DNA from: Kuschelorhynchus macadamiae
Lineage: Eukaryota > Arthropoda > Insecta > Coleoptera > Curculionidae
DNA: 64,000 nt
NCBI GenBank assembly: GCA_030620095.1
Contig: JAUTXW010002101.1
Span: 62,001-126,000, forward strand
Direction of reading: 5' to 3'
The stretch's first letter is position 1; every line of letters begins with the position of its first letter. Position numbers and translations under genes: made by a program. Shown here piece by piece: positions 35,590 through 49,899 of the stretch. Below the pieces are notes generated by a model. That model was not told the origin of the DNA, made no database searches, and saw only the letters and a program-made list of their open reading frames with translations.

Positions 35590-35866
35590 AAAAGGGAAAC
35601 CTTGAAATAAATGAAAAACAGTGCTGATTAATACTAACGTACAAGAAAGGAGACCCAACGAATTATACAAAAGACCCGTGAAGTTTTTATCATGCCTTTA
35701 TAAGATGTTCATGAATGTACTTACCAATCGCTTAACAAGTAAATGGGATTATTACAAACCTGTTTCCGAAAACGCTCTAATACAAACTATTGTCTACAGA
35801 ACACTAATTGAGAAAATTACCGAGTACAATGTGCCAGTGCCCATAAGGCGTTTAACTCCATCGTGA
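35590..35866 (+). pseudogene. RTE-like LINE RT fragment
   Basis: The plus strand reads RRPNELYKRPVKFLSCLYKM, then FMNVLTNRLTSKWDYYKPVS and RTLIEKITEYNVPV, matching the RTE/BovB-type 'KKGD..N..NYRPI.LL..LYK.F..VL..RL...LD...P.EQAGF' and 'LIEKxxEYNxP' blocks. The GFR box is destroyed; a short dead remnant. Confidence 0.6.
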
Positions 35867-36342
35867 CGTGAAACTTTTTAAAATATCTGGGTAGGGCTAG
35901 ATAGAACCCAAACGCAGCAATATAAGCGATACGGGGAGAGGATAAAAACGTATCTTCAAAATACGAAAACATCACCTGTTTCAGTTTTTGACTAATTACG
36001 GGACTAATTAAAAACATCGAAGAAAAGAAATCCCCTGTACATTGCAGGGCCATAAACAAATATGTATATTTCAAAGTATATTTAAATTTAGTTCTGACCT
36101 TTTTTTTCTGAAAAAAAAGTTCCTGGCGTTCAATTTTATTATTTTGTCAGCCAGATTCAAGTTCGGGAATCTATTTCTAAAACATGGCCCTTAAAAAATA
36201 TTTTTGAGAATATGTTAATATTCCAGATATGGAGGAAGACCAAGGAGGCATAGGAAGAAACAAATTTGGCGTTAAGAAAACCAAGCCTTTTTCAAATATA
36301 TTTTGTTTTATTTCAAGGAGCTGTTTCATTCCTTTAGGGCCA

Positions 36343-36344
<2 letters not shown>

Positions 36345-36383
<39 letters not shown>
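36345..36383. repeat. (TA)n microsatellite
   Basis: About 39-bp TA run. Confidence 0.97.
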
Positions 36384-36388
<5 letters not shown>

Positions 36389-37046
36389 CAAACATATAAT
36401 TATCTACAAACAAAAAAAGTTAGTGTTTCACTGTTTTCTGAAATATTGTTTTTTTTAAGGTAATAAATCAAGTATGTACGCCAATAATTTCCGCAATTTT
36501 TCGATGTCAAAGCATTTACCGCAATTACTTTTATGTTGAGTTTGAATAATATCGGTTTTCTCATTCCCAAAATATGATTTTTTTTAATGTTCACCTCTTA
36601 AAATATCGAAGATCTACGTTCATGACACCCACAATCTATTCCCCGCGAGACATTGTCCTAGACTATTTTTGGTGCATATCTGAAATTAATCGGTTTGACG
36701 AGTCTCTTTTGTTATGCACACACACCAATACAGACATTATATTTTTTGTAAAAACATGTTTATTTTTTGTTCTAGAGACTCTAATTATTTAATTAATACT
36801 AAAGCACCTCAATCTATTGATATAAATATATTTAATAACAAAATAATTAAAACACATACATCAAATACATCTGAATTCCTGCTAAATGATAAAAAATAAG
36901 GCAAAAATCTTGATAAATTCTGTAAATTCAATAAACACACAAATATGTTACTTCTTATCTCCACAAATCCTGACGTATCAGTAAAAATCTTAATAATAAT
37001 CTCTTAAATAACCAAAATCCTAATAAGATTTTGAAATTCCATAAAT

Positions 37047-37050
<4 letters not shown>

Positions 37051-37100
<50 letters not shown>
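37051..37100. repeat. (TA)n microsatellite at the 5' side of a Penelope-like remnant
   Basis: A 50-bp TA run ending directly before the first recognisable Penelope-like codons. Confidence 0.97.
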
Positions 37101-37105
<5 letters not shown>

Positions 37106-38910
37106 AGAAAGAATGGCTAGAAAATTTGACAAACACAAATATTCCAGATTATGCTATAGATATTCTTAGTTTGGGTGACCACTTTGCAATGCCTATAGAA
37201 GACTCTCAAGAACTTCCAACTTCAGACATAATATCTTCAGTTGAAATCTCTATTAACAACCTGTCCGTAAATAAAAAAGACGAATTTAGAGCAAACTGTT
37301 GCAATGTTTTGACGAATTACAGAATTAAATTAAAATCGCATCAAACTAGGTCTAAAACAAAATTATTAGATCAACAGTTATGTCATAAACTTAAAAAACT
37401 TGTACTTTCTTAAAACAAAATTCTCAACTGAAAATATTAAAACCGGACAAATCGAATAGAACTGTAATTATGGACACAAAAGAATACAATGAAAAATTAA
37501 CCAAACATATAAACAAATAAACAGCGATCCCACGAATATTTTTCAAAAATAAAATAACGAACTTATTAAAAAATGGGAAACAACAAACTACTTTTCTCCT
37601 AATATAGCCAAAAATCTGTAAATACACAACGCGCAGGCTCCTAAAATTTATGGATTACCCAAGCTTCACAAAGACTGTATACCTTTAATTATTTATCTAA
37701 ACACCTAAAAGAAATATTAAATAATATTGTAAATAAAACTCTAAAACTCGTATCAAAGACTCTTGACATTTTAAAGAAAAAATTAAAAATATCACTTTAC
37801 CGGACAATTATACAATCATATTCCGTGACGTTGTATCCTTATACACAAATGTTGCTTTAGATTTAGCCTTGGACATAATAAATAAAAAATGGAATGAAAT
37901 TCAAAAATATACCGACATCCCTCTTCTAGAATTCCTCGCAGCCGTTCAAAATCCACTTATTTTACATATAACGATACTTATTATAAACAAATTGAAGGTT
38001 ATGCATTGGGATCATCCATATCAAGCGTAAATGCCCAACCTGTTTTGGAGGATCTTGAAAATCAGATCATCCCTAGTTTACCATATGACATATCTTTTTA
38101 CTACAGATACGTAGATGATTGTATTATGACTATCCCAAAAAACATGACAGAAAATGTTTTTGATTTTCATGCGAAACTTAATTTCATAATCGAAACAGAA
38201 CAAAATAACAAAATTAACTTTCTTGAAATGACGTTGTACCACAATAAAAATTCTATAATCCACTTTCTCAGAAAAAGTCTGTAGTTATAGGTTTAGCTGA
38301 TAGAGCTCTAAAACTAGGTGACCCAATTTATCAAGAATAGGCTATTAAAAAAGCCAAAGAAATTCTTATGCAAAAAAGCTACCCCATAAAACTCATTAAC
38401 GCTCTTTTTAACTCACCCATAAAGAAAATACACAGTCCGGACACACAACAAAAAAGTAAAAACGAAAATAATGTTTTATCACTTCCATATATACAGGGGC
38501 TTTCTGAAAAATTTCAATCTAGTTTCAAAAAACAAGACATAACTGTTTGTCATAAGAGTTACAATCTCTTGAAAAAAAATTTTAGCTCACTAAAAAGTAA
38601 AACGAATAAAAACAAAAAATCCCACGTTATATAAAATACCATGTACCGATTGTCTCTACATTGGTCAGACCACACAATATCTGAAAAAGCGATGGGCACA
38701 AATTTGACAAAAAAAACACAACAGCTTTAAGTAAACATGAAAATAAAACTAACTAACGGAAACCAAAATATTGCAGACAGAACATAATCAGAGAAAACGA
38801 GAATTCCTGGAGATGATCTATATTACAAAACCCGAAAACTCTATTAACGACAAAGCAGATATAAAAAATCTAATCAAAATATATTCTAACATCTTAAACA
38901 ATTAATACTG
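37101..38910 (+). pseudogene. 5'-truncated, degenerate Penelope-like retroelement
   Basis: Plus-strand frames align in order with the 754-codon frame at 52089-54353. They include EWLENLTNTNIPDYAIDILS (its residues 103 on), SHIKIL..LK-type linker, GLPKLHK-like text at about 37655, YALGSSISSVNAQPVLEDLE (GCAMGSPIS box), YYRYVDDCIMTIPKN (RT catalytic YVDD), NKINFLEMTLYHN, PYIQGLSEKFQSSFKKQDIT, and the GIY-YIG remnant PCTDCLYIGQTTQYLKKRW. Many stops and frameshifts. It is truncated at the 5' side against one (TA)n tract and followed at the 3' side by another (38985-39174). Confidence 0.8.
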
Positions 38911-38984
38911 GTATTATAAAAATTTTATTTATTAAGCAATTTCCACCAACTGAATACCTTCATAAATATAAGTTTTAAAATGTC

Positions 38985-39178
<194 letters not shown>

Positions 39179-39405
39179 TAGTATAGTTCTCGACCTCCTG
39201 ATCAAAAGCTCTCATCGCCACGACTTAATCCCGCCTCTAGTTTTTTATATACAAGCAGTCAAAGTTGGGATTTTTTAATTTCCATATTTCATGAAAATGT
39301 TTATTTTTTTTCATTTTAATTATTTAATAGGCATTTAAATAGAATATTCGCTTAGCATATTTTTGAATAGAAGTTAAGGTATGCATTAGTAATAATAAAC
39401 TTATA

Positions 39406-40994
39406 CAGTGTGTAGCTGTATTTAAGAATTCGGACATTTTTGTTTCATATTCTGCTGTACCTACAAAACTAAAATTCCAATTTTTATTAAAAGCTCCATT
39501 ACACTCAGACAGTCAGATTTTGATGATCTTTTGACATGTTTATTAAAATTAAATGAAAATTAAATAATTGTAACGAAAGTTTTTGTAGATAGCTGACATT
39601 TGATTGGCCATGCATTTTAATACACAAGTTTTGTAATGCATTATACGAGTATTATCTGAAAATCATGAGCATCATATAGCTGGAATATTTAAAAACTCGC
39701 TAAAATTGACACATTTTAATTATTGACCGAATTAGATGCAGCAGCTTTAATAACTGAATTAAGAATAAAATAATAGAGGGGGTTTCATAAAATTCTAGAC
39801 TAACTAGGCTGTTATAATTACGTCAGATTCACCTAATTTTTCATAATAATACCTCAGAGTGTGATAATTTAAGAAAACAAAAAATGGGAAGGGCGATCGG
39901 ATAGTACATCTTTTGAAAAGTCTTTTTAACAATAATTTATCTTCAAAATATGCGGTTATTATAATTATTACAGTTGGCGGTCATTCGTTCATGTGACAAA
40001 ATATAAAAAATTAGAAATTTATATTTGGTGTTTTATAAAGGAAAAGCACCCTGCAAATAAAAAAGTACAATATTTAACACCCATGCTCATAAGAAAATAT
40101 TCATTAAGAATTATGTGAGGAATAAAATACCTCAAGTTTTAGGAATCTTTATTCTCCACATTTTTTAGGTTTGACCGCCATTTTAAATTGTCTAATGTTG
40201 TGGTCTCCTTAATTTGAGGATAAATTAGGATTGCTAAGGCCTTTCAAAAAATGTGCTAGTCGATCCCTTTTTCCATTAACTTTTTTGAAGATGGCGGCCA
40301 GGCGCCACCTTTAAATATTTAATTAGAAAATACACATGCATAATAAAAGAGCATTATTTTGGTATTAAAGTTTGAAAATTTTAATATTTTATCTTGAATA
40401 GTTCAAATAATAAAGGGAGACCCATTCAAGTGATACACTGATTTTATATTAACTAAATATAAGGATATTTATAATATGTTATTGACGTAGACATCTAACT
40501 TTTAAGTGTTGCGTTACAATCCACACTTATTTTACAGTTTTCGTTATTGTAAATGACGTAATAAATATATTATATAATCGAAGTTATTGAAATTATTAGA
40601 ATAAAAAAAGGGAACTATATTATGTTAATAGAATTGTATCAGGTTTTTAGGAATTATTATGAAAAATCAGGTGAAACTGACATAACAGTTTTTCTAGAAT
40701 TTTATAAAAAATCCTTTTTATTTTTTTTAATTTCAATTATATTATTAAATTTGTATCTATTTACAATATGCATTCGATAATAATTAAAATGTGAAAATTT
40801 TACTGGCTATTTAAATATCCTAGCTATAAACAGATTATATCTAGATTTTCAGATAATGCAATAGGTTATAAAACTTGTATATTAAAATTCATGGTCACTT
40901 TAATGTCTTTAAGGTAAAATTGGAATTTTAATAATTTAGGTACAGTCGATTACGAAACAAAAATGATTGGATTCTGGAATACAGCTTCACCCTG
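39406..40994. mobile_element. 1.6-kb fold-back (long-TIR) element, non-coding
   Basis: The ends are CTTATACAGTGTGTAGCTGT (left) and, reversed, CTTATACAGGGTGAAGCTGT (right). Inverted similarity continues for about 450 bp into each side; matched landmarks include TTATCTGAAAATC, CACATTTTAATTATT and CACCT(A/G)ATTTTTCATAATAAT. The unpaired middle is about 39870-40635. A TA flanks each presumed CAGGGTG-type end, as in the DD41D element. No open frame of note; a non-autonomous relative of a mariner-type family is the best guess. Confidence 0.7.
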
Positions 40995-41006
40995 TATAAG
41001 TTTATT

Positions 41007-44000
41007 TTTATATTTACATACATTAACTTTTAATCAAAAATATTCTAAGCGGCTGACCTATTTGAATACATATTAAGTATTTAAAATTAAAGAAAATAAA
41101 CATTTTGCGTAAAATATGGAAAATGCAACATTCCAACTTCGTCACCCTATATATCAAAAACTAGCCGCAGGATTTAGTTGTGGCCATCAAAGCTTTTGAT
41201 AAGAGGATCGAGAACTACAACATATCACATTTTCAGAAAAATTGACTGAAAGCCATTTTCTATAAGAAATGTGTGGGATCCTTTACTAACTGTATGTATT
41301 TAAACCGGGAAGGGGGGGGGGGTTAGGGCGCGGTTTAAAAAATTTTTCGCACGCGGGCTACAACTACTTTATGAATGGCCCTGTCTAGAGTATTATAATA
41401 AATAGGTCTTTGACCAACACTTTCTTGGATATTTGATGCCTCTCAGGCTCTTAGTGATCTGTAAGCTATGCTGACCATATCTCTGAATATTATGGGCAAG
41501 GCACAACTTTAAAAGCAGTCAAGTTCAATGGCAGGTTATCGACGCTGTTCTTTAAACCCTACGGTTTTCATCTTATTATTTTACAATTTTATCTGAATAA
41601 GGTAGTCGAATGTTGTGAAGTACCACGAAACCCGAAACATCCATTATTAAAGTATTGTTATGATGTTATCTGTATTTAGGGATTTGTAGTAACAATACTA
41701 TATCATATCATGTATTATAGGTTATATTCATAAATGTTATAGCGCAGTCTGTTTATAAGTAAAATAATTATACAATTAGTATAATTATTCTCGGTCGTTT
41801 TGTAAAAACGGGGCTTCTCATTCTCATACAATTTACTAATACTTCTTTACAATTTAGTCATTGTTTGTTGTAAAAGCATGAAATTATTGTCATAATGACA
41901 TTCAAAAATATTATTAACTAAAGTGAGCAGAAATATCGTTAATCATTTCACCTTTTATCATTAGAAATAGACCTTCGGAAGTAATGGTACTTTCCATATT
42001 ATCGATTTATTCATAGCTTCAAACAGTTCAGATAAAAATGCGGTGAAATTTGCGTTTCCCATACGATAAAATTACTAGTTTTGGCTAGAATTAATTCCAA
42101 CAATAGCTAACCTTATCGTAAAATTACATGTTACATATTCCGGGCTTCCCGCTCAAATATAAATATAAAATATTTCATTTTTAGTTTAATTGTAGTCACT
42201 ATTTTTAGTAAATCGTGATATCAGTGCAACACAACCAGCAAATTTAACATTTTATATATTACAGCCTATAAAAATATAATTGTTGAAAATGCTTAATTGC
42301 GGAACATTTTGTTGTGTATTACCATGGGCGCCCATAGCACTATTTCCAGGGGGGCAACAATGTTTAGACACAGGAGGATGGTGTAACTTTAGTATGCAAG
42401 ATCAGCGATTAAACTAAATTTTCCAAAATGCAGGTCAAGTGCTCTCTTTGTTTGTGTATTAATAAAAATAAATTGTTTGATTCGCAACTTCTTTTATATT
42501 CCCAACAGTTGAACCTAAATGTAATAATCCTTGTTAGAGGGTCGTTAACGATTTCTGATTTACCTTCAACTAGCATGTATAACTACGGGCCCCCGGATTT
42601 GACGGAACTAATACGTAGATAATTAGTGATTTATAGTTTTAACCACATAAATAAGTAAATAATTCATGGATATGTTGAAGTACCAATTCGCTTATCAAAG
42701 AAGTTTGCATTATTAATACATAAAATGTATTGTGACAAAAGGATGTTTTTAAGTTGCAGTCATTTCGAGTCCTGCTGTAAATATAATACCGATATTACAA
42801 AACACCTAAAAGTTTGTTTTGGTTGTTTTAAATACACATATTTAGTAAATGGAAATTAAAGCTAAAAGTTTCATCAGGTGTAATATACTTAGGAATAAAA
42901 TTGTATAGAGTAACTCGATAATTATCTCTTATCTTCTTATTTCGAAAACTATAAGAATAGCATAAATAGCAGTTCGTCTATAAAGAGGTTTTACTTTGTA
43001 ATGGTACACACTGTTAAATTTTTCAAATGTCGCACAAAATAATTTGCCGCATTGAACGGAATTCGCGAAATCACTGACAAATAGGATAGGATGATTTTTA
43101 ACAATAACCGAAAAGATGAAAATTTTTTTTATGATAATATTGCTACAAAAATTATTAATAACACAAGCCCAACTGTGTTTTAAGCGAATAATATAAATAA
43201 TCTGAAGTACGAGCTTTTCTGAAGCGCAATATTTTAAAATGGTTTGTTTTTTTAATTTTTATAGGTGGACGAGTTAAAGAAAACTATATTTAATTCAAAA
43301 TCTCATTCCTCTTTTTTCATAAATAGTTTCTTTAGAGGAGAAGTGTTTTTTTGTATCCTACTTGGAGAAACAACAAACCAAAAAATAAGTCTACGTGTCT
43401 GCAAGAGTAAATGACATGGAATGGAATGATGGAAAGTTAGGAAACATTGTGGAGAATATTAATATTAATATTAATTACTACTTTGATATTTGGATTTGAG
43501 GATGATGTCGAGAAGGACAAAAAAAAGAAATACGTATAAACGGAACAGTTACTAAAAGTAAAGACCTTTTTTATTTTTGGTTGTCGATTTTTATATTAAG
43601 ATAATCCACAGGAGGAGGGCGAATAACGATTTATTTTCAATTGATGTAGTGCTTTTTTTGTTGCTTTTTATATTACTGGACACGCTCAGGAGGAGGGGGG
43701 CGAAACTACCTGTAAATCCGCCACTGGCCATAAATCTCAAATAAGTTTTTATAAATGTTTTGGAAATACACAGATATATTTTTAATAGTGTATTAAGTAG
43801 AACTTTGTCAAAATTACGAAATTGATATATTTTAGTTGACTATAAATAAAAATTAAAGCTAAATATGAAATTTACGTTTTCAGCCGATTAACATATATCT
43901 TAAAATTTTAATTTAGGCGTTAAATTTAGACAAGCTCCAGAGCTGCGATAACAACTGCCCAATCTGTAAAAATATTGGCAAATTTAACTAGTTTTGTATA

Positions 44001-44980
44001 GTAGTAGTATCCTTAATACTCAAAAAGGTATCTTAAATTTTGCAATACAGTGCCAAATACTTTTTAATTTTCATGACTGCGTAAATCATTTGTATCTAAC
44101 GACAAAAGAGTTCACAAAACATATATACCTCGAAGGGTCACTAAGAAAACGAAAAAAAGCAATTCCGTTTCCCGTTCTTGACGAACAGCAGACGCAATCA
44201 TATTTAAAATCAGGCAATTTCATTTGTTAATGAAGTTATTTAAACTACTGTCGTTTCTTTGCTTACATCGCACCGGGTACTAAATTATTTTCATTACTCC
44301 GCAGCACCACCGCGAGCAACATGTGCTAATAAATTAAATGGGGCAGCCCTCTAGAATAAAAATTAGCTTCTATGGCTAATTAACCAAGTGGGCAAGTCGG
44401 TGCAGATTTACACTTCCTATTTTTCTCCTCCTGGCCCGGCCCACTATTGGGGCGCCACTTTGCTTAAATTGGTGAGTTACCGGATTAGCATGTGTTTCAT
44501 TCCCAGTAGTCTTAAAAAAATCAGTGTAAAAACTACTTATACAACTTATTTTAAATTATGCTCAAAAAACAAGTGTAGTACGTAGAAACTGGTAAAATAT
44601 TGGTACAAATCTAATATGGTGGAACAAAATGTACGGAACTAAATAAACCAAAAAGCAAAATTCCTAATAAAAGGAAGGATTTATAGCAAAGGAAGTTCCG
44701 CATAAAAGGAAGTAATCGATTTTTTTTTAAGTGCTTGCCATATTCGATTATATAGGCGTATTATCTCACGTGAGCTAATACATAATTGGAGAACATCCGA
44801 GGAAAAGCGTCTGGCAGAGTTTTTTTTTGTTCTTTTTTATTAAAACTTGTAATTTATATATACAAACAAACATAATAAAAAGACTTACTTTAGGTGCACA
44901 AATACATGTTGTCAATAAAATGAGATTCTTTCCAAAACGGAATTCGAGATTACTTCTTACAGAGGTTGACATAAATTATT
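41007..44980. other. No gene recognised
   Basis: AT-rich DNA with a poly-G run (about 41310-41322), GC-richer repeat scraps at about 42325-42360 and 42585-42605, and a CCGCCACTGG scrap at about 43722. Short open frames at 42428-42622 and 43994-44230 have no recognisable domain. Nothing else seen. Confidence 0.5.
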
Positions 44981-44999
44981 TTAATAGCATTTAGTGATT

Positions 45000-46085
45000 T
45001 AATAACACTGAAGTTCAGCAATGAAGAATATGCAGATATGCATCTAATGTTTGGACTTGCAGAAGGTAATGCTGCTGAAGCTGTTCCTTGTTAGGTTAAC
45101 CGCTTTCCAAAGAGAAGAGCACCAGATTGGAAAACTTTTTTACGGGTTGATAGAAGTTTGTAGTCTCCCACAAACTTTTATCAATGTTAAAATAGTAAAA
45201 TTATGTTAATATGCGTCAATATTTTTTCTCAGGATCTTTTAATCCAAAACTTGGCGAAGTCGGGAGACCAAGCAGCACAAAAACTGCTGAAGCCTAAAAA
45301 CTGTTTTTTACAGTTATTAGAAGAAGAACCAAGTACCAGTGTTTGGAAATTATCATCAGTATTTACTATTGCCAAAACAGTACTACATGACATTCTTAAA
45401 AAATAGTTGCTTCACCCCTATCATATTTAGAAAGTTCAAGAATTATGGACGGATTTTTGGAAAGACAAAGAACCAGCAATAGCTTTCTAAGTAAAGTTCT
45501 TTTTAGTGATGAGACTGGCTTTGCCCGTTGGGATTATTAATTCTCACAAGCATATTTGGAGTGATGAAAATCCACATGCTATTGTTGAAATCAAGTATCA
45601 AAAAAAATGTATCATTAATGTATGGATGGAAATAATTGGAGACCATTAAGTTGGACCATATAGCATTGATGGCAGTTTAACAGAGATAAATATCTCACTT
45701 TTTTGCGATAATACCTTAATCCATTGAATATTCGAAGTAATATGTGGCTGATACACGATGGTGCGCCTCGTCATTTCAGCAGACCTGTAAGAATTATTTA
45801 AATATTACATTTCCCGACCGATGAATTGGACGAGGTAGTCCTTTTCCATGGCCACCTCGGTCTACAGATTTTACTTCACTCGATTTTTTTCTTTGGGACC
45901 ATCTTAAAAGTTTAGTTTATAGAACTCCTGCAAATAGCAGGAACAAGTTACTAAATAGTATACTTGGATCTGCTAACGCCATTAGCAATGACCACCACAT
46001 GTTATATCGAGTACAAGGGAGATGTTTAGCCAACCTCAGAAAATGTATTAAGGTTCAAGGTGCACATATTGAAAATATTTCTTGA
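45000..46085 (+). pseudogene. Degenerate mariner-type transposase with DUF4817-like N-terminus
   Basis: The plus strand reads EEYADMHLMFGLAEGNAAEA then NRFPKRRAPDWKTFLRVDRS, the pattern of the DUF4817 helix-turn-helix found before some arthropod mariner-type transposases. Later come EEEPSTSVWKLSSVFTIAKT, HIWSDENPHAIVEI, NVWMEIIGDH.VGPYSIDGSL, a DGAPRHFSRPV-type second Asp block (about 45758-45790), and LDFFLWDHLKS (third Asp block, about 45880-45910). At least six frame changes or stops. Element ends were not resolved. Confidence 0.75.
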
Positions 46086-49026
46086 TAATTTTATATTTTT
46101 TTAAATTATTTTATTAAATAAATAGACGTCTTATTACAATTTAAATCGTCGGTATGTATCGTGCATATTGTTAATAAAATGCGATTTTCTCGATTAAAAT
46201 AAGTTATACCTTTTTTTATAGCAAAATGATGGAGGAATCAAACCATGAACGAAAAATGCAAAATTTGTCAACTTATTCAAAAAATTATCAATTTAACTGG
46301 GAAATTTCGTCTACCCCTGTGTAAGACAGATATACTGAACACCAGTTTATATATATCAAATTCTCAGTTTCAAGGCAAATAACTTCATAACGAAGTCCAA
46401 AAGCAGACGTTTTTGTATGAAGTACTTAAATGTAGGTTGGAGGTCAACTGTTTTGTGGTAAAGCTTTACAAAACTTTTTTTATCAGTTTTCAGTAGCGCT
46501 TTCCTAAAAACCTGAAATTCGATCTGATCATGTCGCAGATATAGGCAGAAAACTGAAATTTAGTTTTTAGCGAGCTTTTTAGCCTACAATTGCTGAATGG
46601 ACCATTGCATCTTCAATGCGCATGAACCGCATTGCCCTATATACATATTTTTAGCGGTGTGCCTTTTTAACTGCCTCATTGCCTACACTTCTAAACTAGA
46701 AGTGGTTTTACTTCAAATTTTTTTAACCTCAATTAAGTTTAATAGTATTAAGATATAAACCTTCGGCACGGACCTTTTGGGGACGAGGTCCCGTTAATAA
46801 GCACGGACTTTACTGCCCTCTCAGCGTCCTCCCACATCGTTATTTTGAATATGAAATACAGCCTAATCAACCTCGGCTAAGATGTCTCTCGATACTTGGG
46901 CCTTCAAACCTCCCAATCATAAACATTGGTTTTTGACACCATGGCTAGCCAAAATCCGTTCACAACAATGTTACTAATAATTTCACTCTGGAAAATCGAC
47001 AGGCTAAAAATAAGTTACGATATCATCAATCGCATAATTTGAGACTACAAAAATTCTTCAACACACATGAGGTAAACTTTTATCTTGTCAAAACGCTAGT
47101 TAATCATTTTGGCCAAAAACATTAAACGTTTTTGCAACCTGCAAGTATTTAGCTATACAGCTGTTCGAACCTACTCGCACCGTGGGCTAAGGTAAAATCA
47201 CACATTTGATTACTTCAGTAACTGTCAGCTGGTATCGAAGTAATCAAACTCTTGGAATTAGTGATTTGCATCTAGAATACTATTTCGAACATCAATAAGT
47301 AACGAGTACTCTTGTAACACCAGACGTTGGATATGAATCTAATATTGCTCTCTGGAGCGCTTTTCTTTCTTGTTTGAGAGGTCTGTGTTGTGGATTGGTG
47401 TTTTCCACAAGGAAAACTAATTATTACCCTGAAATTAAAAAAAAAAATTAGTGCAGAATATTTAACAGTTAACCAAGCGACAATAAGGAACGGGTACGTT
47501 AAACTATCCTGACAGACGATTTTAATTTTTTTTTCAGATTTGTAATACTACATTTCAAAAAGAAAAATTGCGGAATATGCAAGAGTTTTCCTAAAAAAAA
47601 TTAATTAAAAATAGCACTCCGTCACAATTTGACAGTCTTAAAACGAAAAATGTAGCAACGTTGCCAGATTTTAGATTTACCAATTTGTTAAAGGAAATCA
47701 AATGACTAATTAAAAATTATTTGGACAACACAATTGTAATTATTTATTGTTATTATTATAGTTTTAATGAAGGTTTTGTTGACGAACCTGGGCTAACCTA
47801 ACGTTAATGGGACAGATTCACCTAACAATGTAGGTTTTGTTACAGAAACATCCCCTTTCAATATATACTCGGAATTAGGTTGGCGTGCTATCGCGCGCTT
47901 TTTTTACAGAAAACCTACTTACCTAACTTAACCTAATCCGCAATTTCTTTAATTATAAGTTTTGTAATAAAAAAAATTAGTTTTACGTTTATCGTCACTT
48001 ACAGGTATTTCTTTAATTATGAATATGGCAACGCCGCAAATCAAATTAAAAACAGGCATGGCGATGGGAACAATCGAAAAGATGTTTGAACTCAAAATTA
48101 CCTTTAATTTGCACAATAATCACATTTTAAAGTAATTTTTGAGTGCTGATGAGAGTTTTCCACACATTTTCTCATTTTGGACTGTTAGAATGGTGGATAA
48201 AAACCAAAAGAAACAAAAATAAACGAGATTTAAGAGTGTCAACATAGTTTACCGAAGCCTAAGGAACTTCTTCCAGAGCGTGAAATTGAGGTACATATTT
48301 TATTAGTATTTAATAATGCTTGTATTAGTATTTGATGATGCTATATGCCATTTAGGCAGACTAGTTTTTGTAATTGTTTCATATGGACCCGTCAGAAGAA
48401 ATTGTTGTTTTTTCAATTAGAAATAATCATAAATTGATAATTTGTGTACCCCTAAGTAGTATACTGTTTCATATAGGTCCGTCAACAGAAACTCCAACTT
48501 TATATAAGATATTTTAGAGAATCTCTAAGATCTGAGATCTATCCAGCGTAAATTAGTATTTTTATAATTATGGATTGCTTTAGGTCTGAAGGATTCATAA
48601 GAAACAATTAACCCTAAGTAATTGTTTTACATAGGACCGTCAAAAGAAACTAATATTTTTATCTAAGAAATGTGAGAGATAATTATAAATTAATACACTT
48701 TGTAATAGTTGTATCTATTGCAAGTTAATATTTTTCAAAATATGGATTGATTTAGGAAATAGAACCAAAGGATTTACATGAAACATATCCTTGTGGGCGT
48801 TTTTTTTTACAAAACTAAACTTTACCTGATTGTTGATTTGGTTCAGCTTGATTAAGTTAGGTTAGGATTGTATTTTTTTTATAAAAATAGCTTTTTGTCA
48901 TTATAAATTGCATTTTTACTTGCATTTATCGTTAAATCCATAAAACAAGAGAGACATAAAACATTTATACAATATTCCTATCTACATATTTAATACTCGA
49001 AAGGGGCATAAACCTAAATAAATAAC

Positions 49027-49899
49027 CCTAAATAATAATAGTTGCTATTTTCTCTTTACATAGTGAAGAACTCATACTATAGTGGTTCTGAATTAGCTAC
49101 GGAACCCGCCTATCACAACACAGATTGCTCAATGTGATTTCTATTGCTTCCTGTTTATTTCGGCGGAGTATAAACAACTTTCGTTGAATTTTCAGTGTGA
49201 GCTTCCTGGCTCAGTGGTATGTTTTGTCAACTTCCGTTGCAACAGATGTGTGTTCGAATCCCCGTTCAGGCGATGACTTTTCTAGTAGTCGTTTTTAACA
49301 CTTTGTATCTAGTTCTGTTTAAAAAATGGGTTTGCGTTTTGATTAGCCCTGGTTAGGCCTTTTTTTTAGGTGATGTAAAAAAGTTAATCTATATTAAAAC
49401 AAGAGTTTTTTAACAAAACCTATACTATTAGGGGATCTGCCCCGTTAGTATAAGGCTAGCTCAGATTCGGCGATAAAACCATCATTGAAGCCATAAACCA
49501 TCATTCAAGCCATAAAATCAGATGCTAAGCTAACCTCAAATCACCGAAAATCAGAACGCACTCTAAAGTGGTGTTATTGGTAGGTCCGGAGGCGATATAT
49601 GGCTTGTTAATAGTTCCAATTTAAACTAGGTTAGCTCTTTTATAGGTATATAGGACGGATGTAGGCTGTAAAGGAATCCACAGTCAAGTTTTCGCCAGCG
49701 TGACTTCGTTATTGTTAGGTTAGGTTAATGGTACTTTATTTAAGGATATTGATTTTACTTTCATTTCTGTAAAGAGTGATTCTACGTTCAAGGATATAAT
49801 GAAATAAAGTGTACTTTATATAACAATCGTAAAAAAAATATTATTTATTTTTTGTGAAAAACTTACTAAATTTCAATATATTTTCTCATTGTTATATTT
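49027..49899 (+). mobile_element. Insertion within the palindrome arm, flanked by AATAAC
   Basis: The palindrome is continuous if 49027-49899 is left out. AATAAC occurs on both sides (49021-49026 and 49900-49905), consistent with a 6-bp target duplication. The 873-bp insert carries a tRNA-like promoter (next entry) and no coding frame. Confidence 0.5.
49203..49276 (+). ncRNA. tRNA-like Pol III promoter region (SINE-type or tRNA pseudogene)
   Basis: Contains an A-box-like TGGCTCAGTGGTA (about 49209-49221) and a B-box TGTTCGAATCC (about 49248-49258) at tRNA spacing. The T-stem and acceptor stem do not pair properly, so it is not a working tRNA gene; a tRNA-derived SINE head or decayed tRNA is likely. 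Confidence 0.45.
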
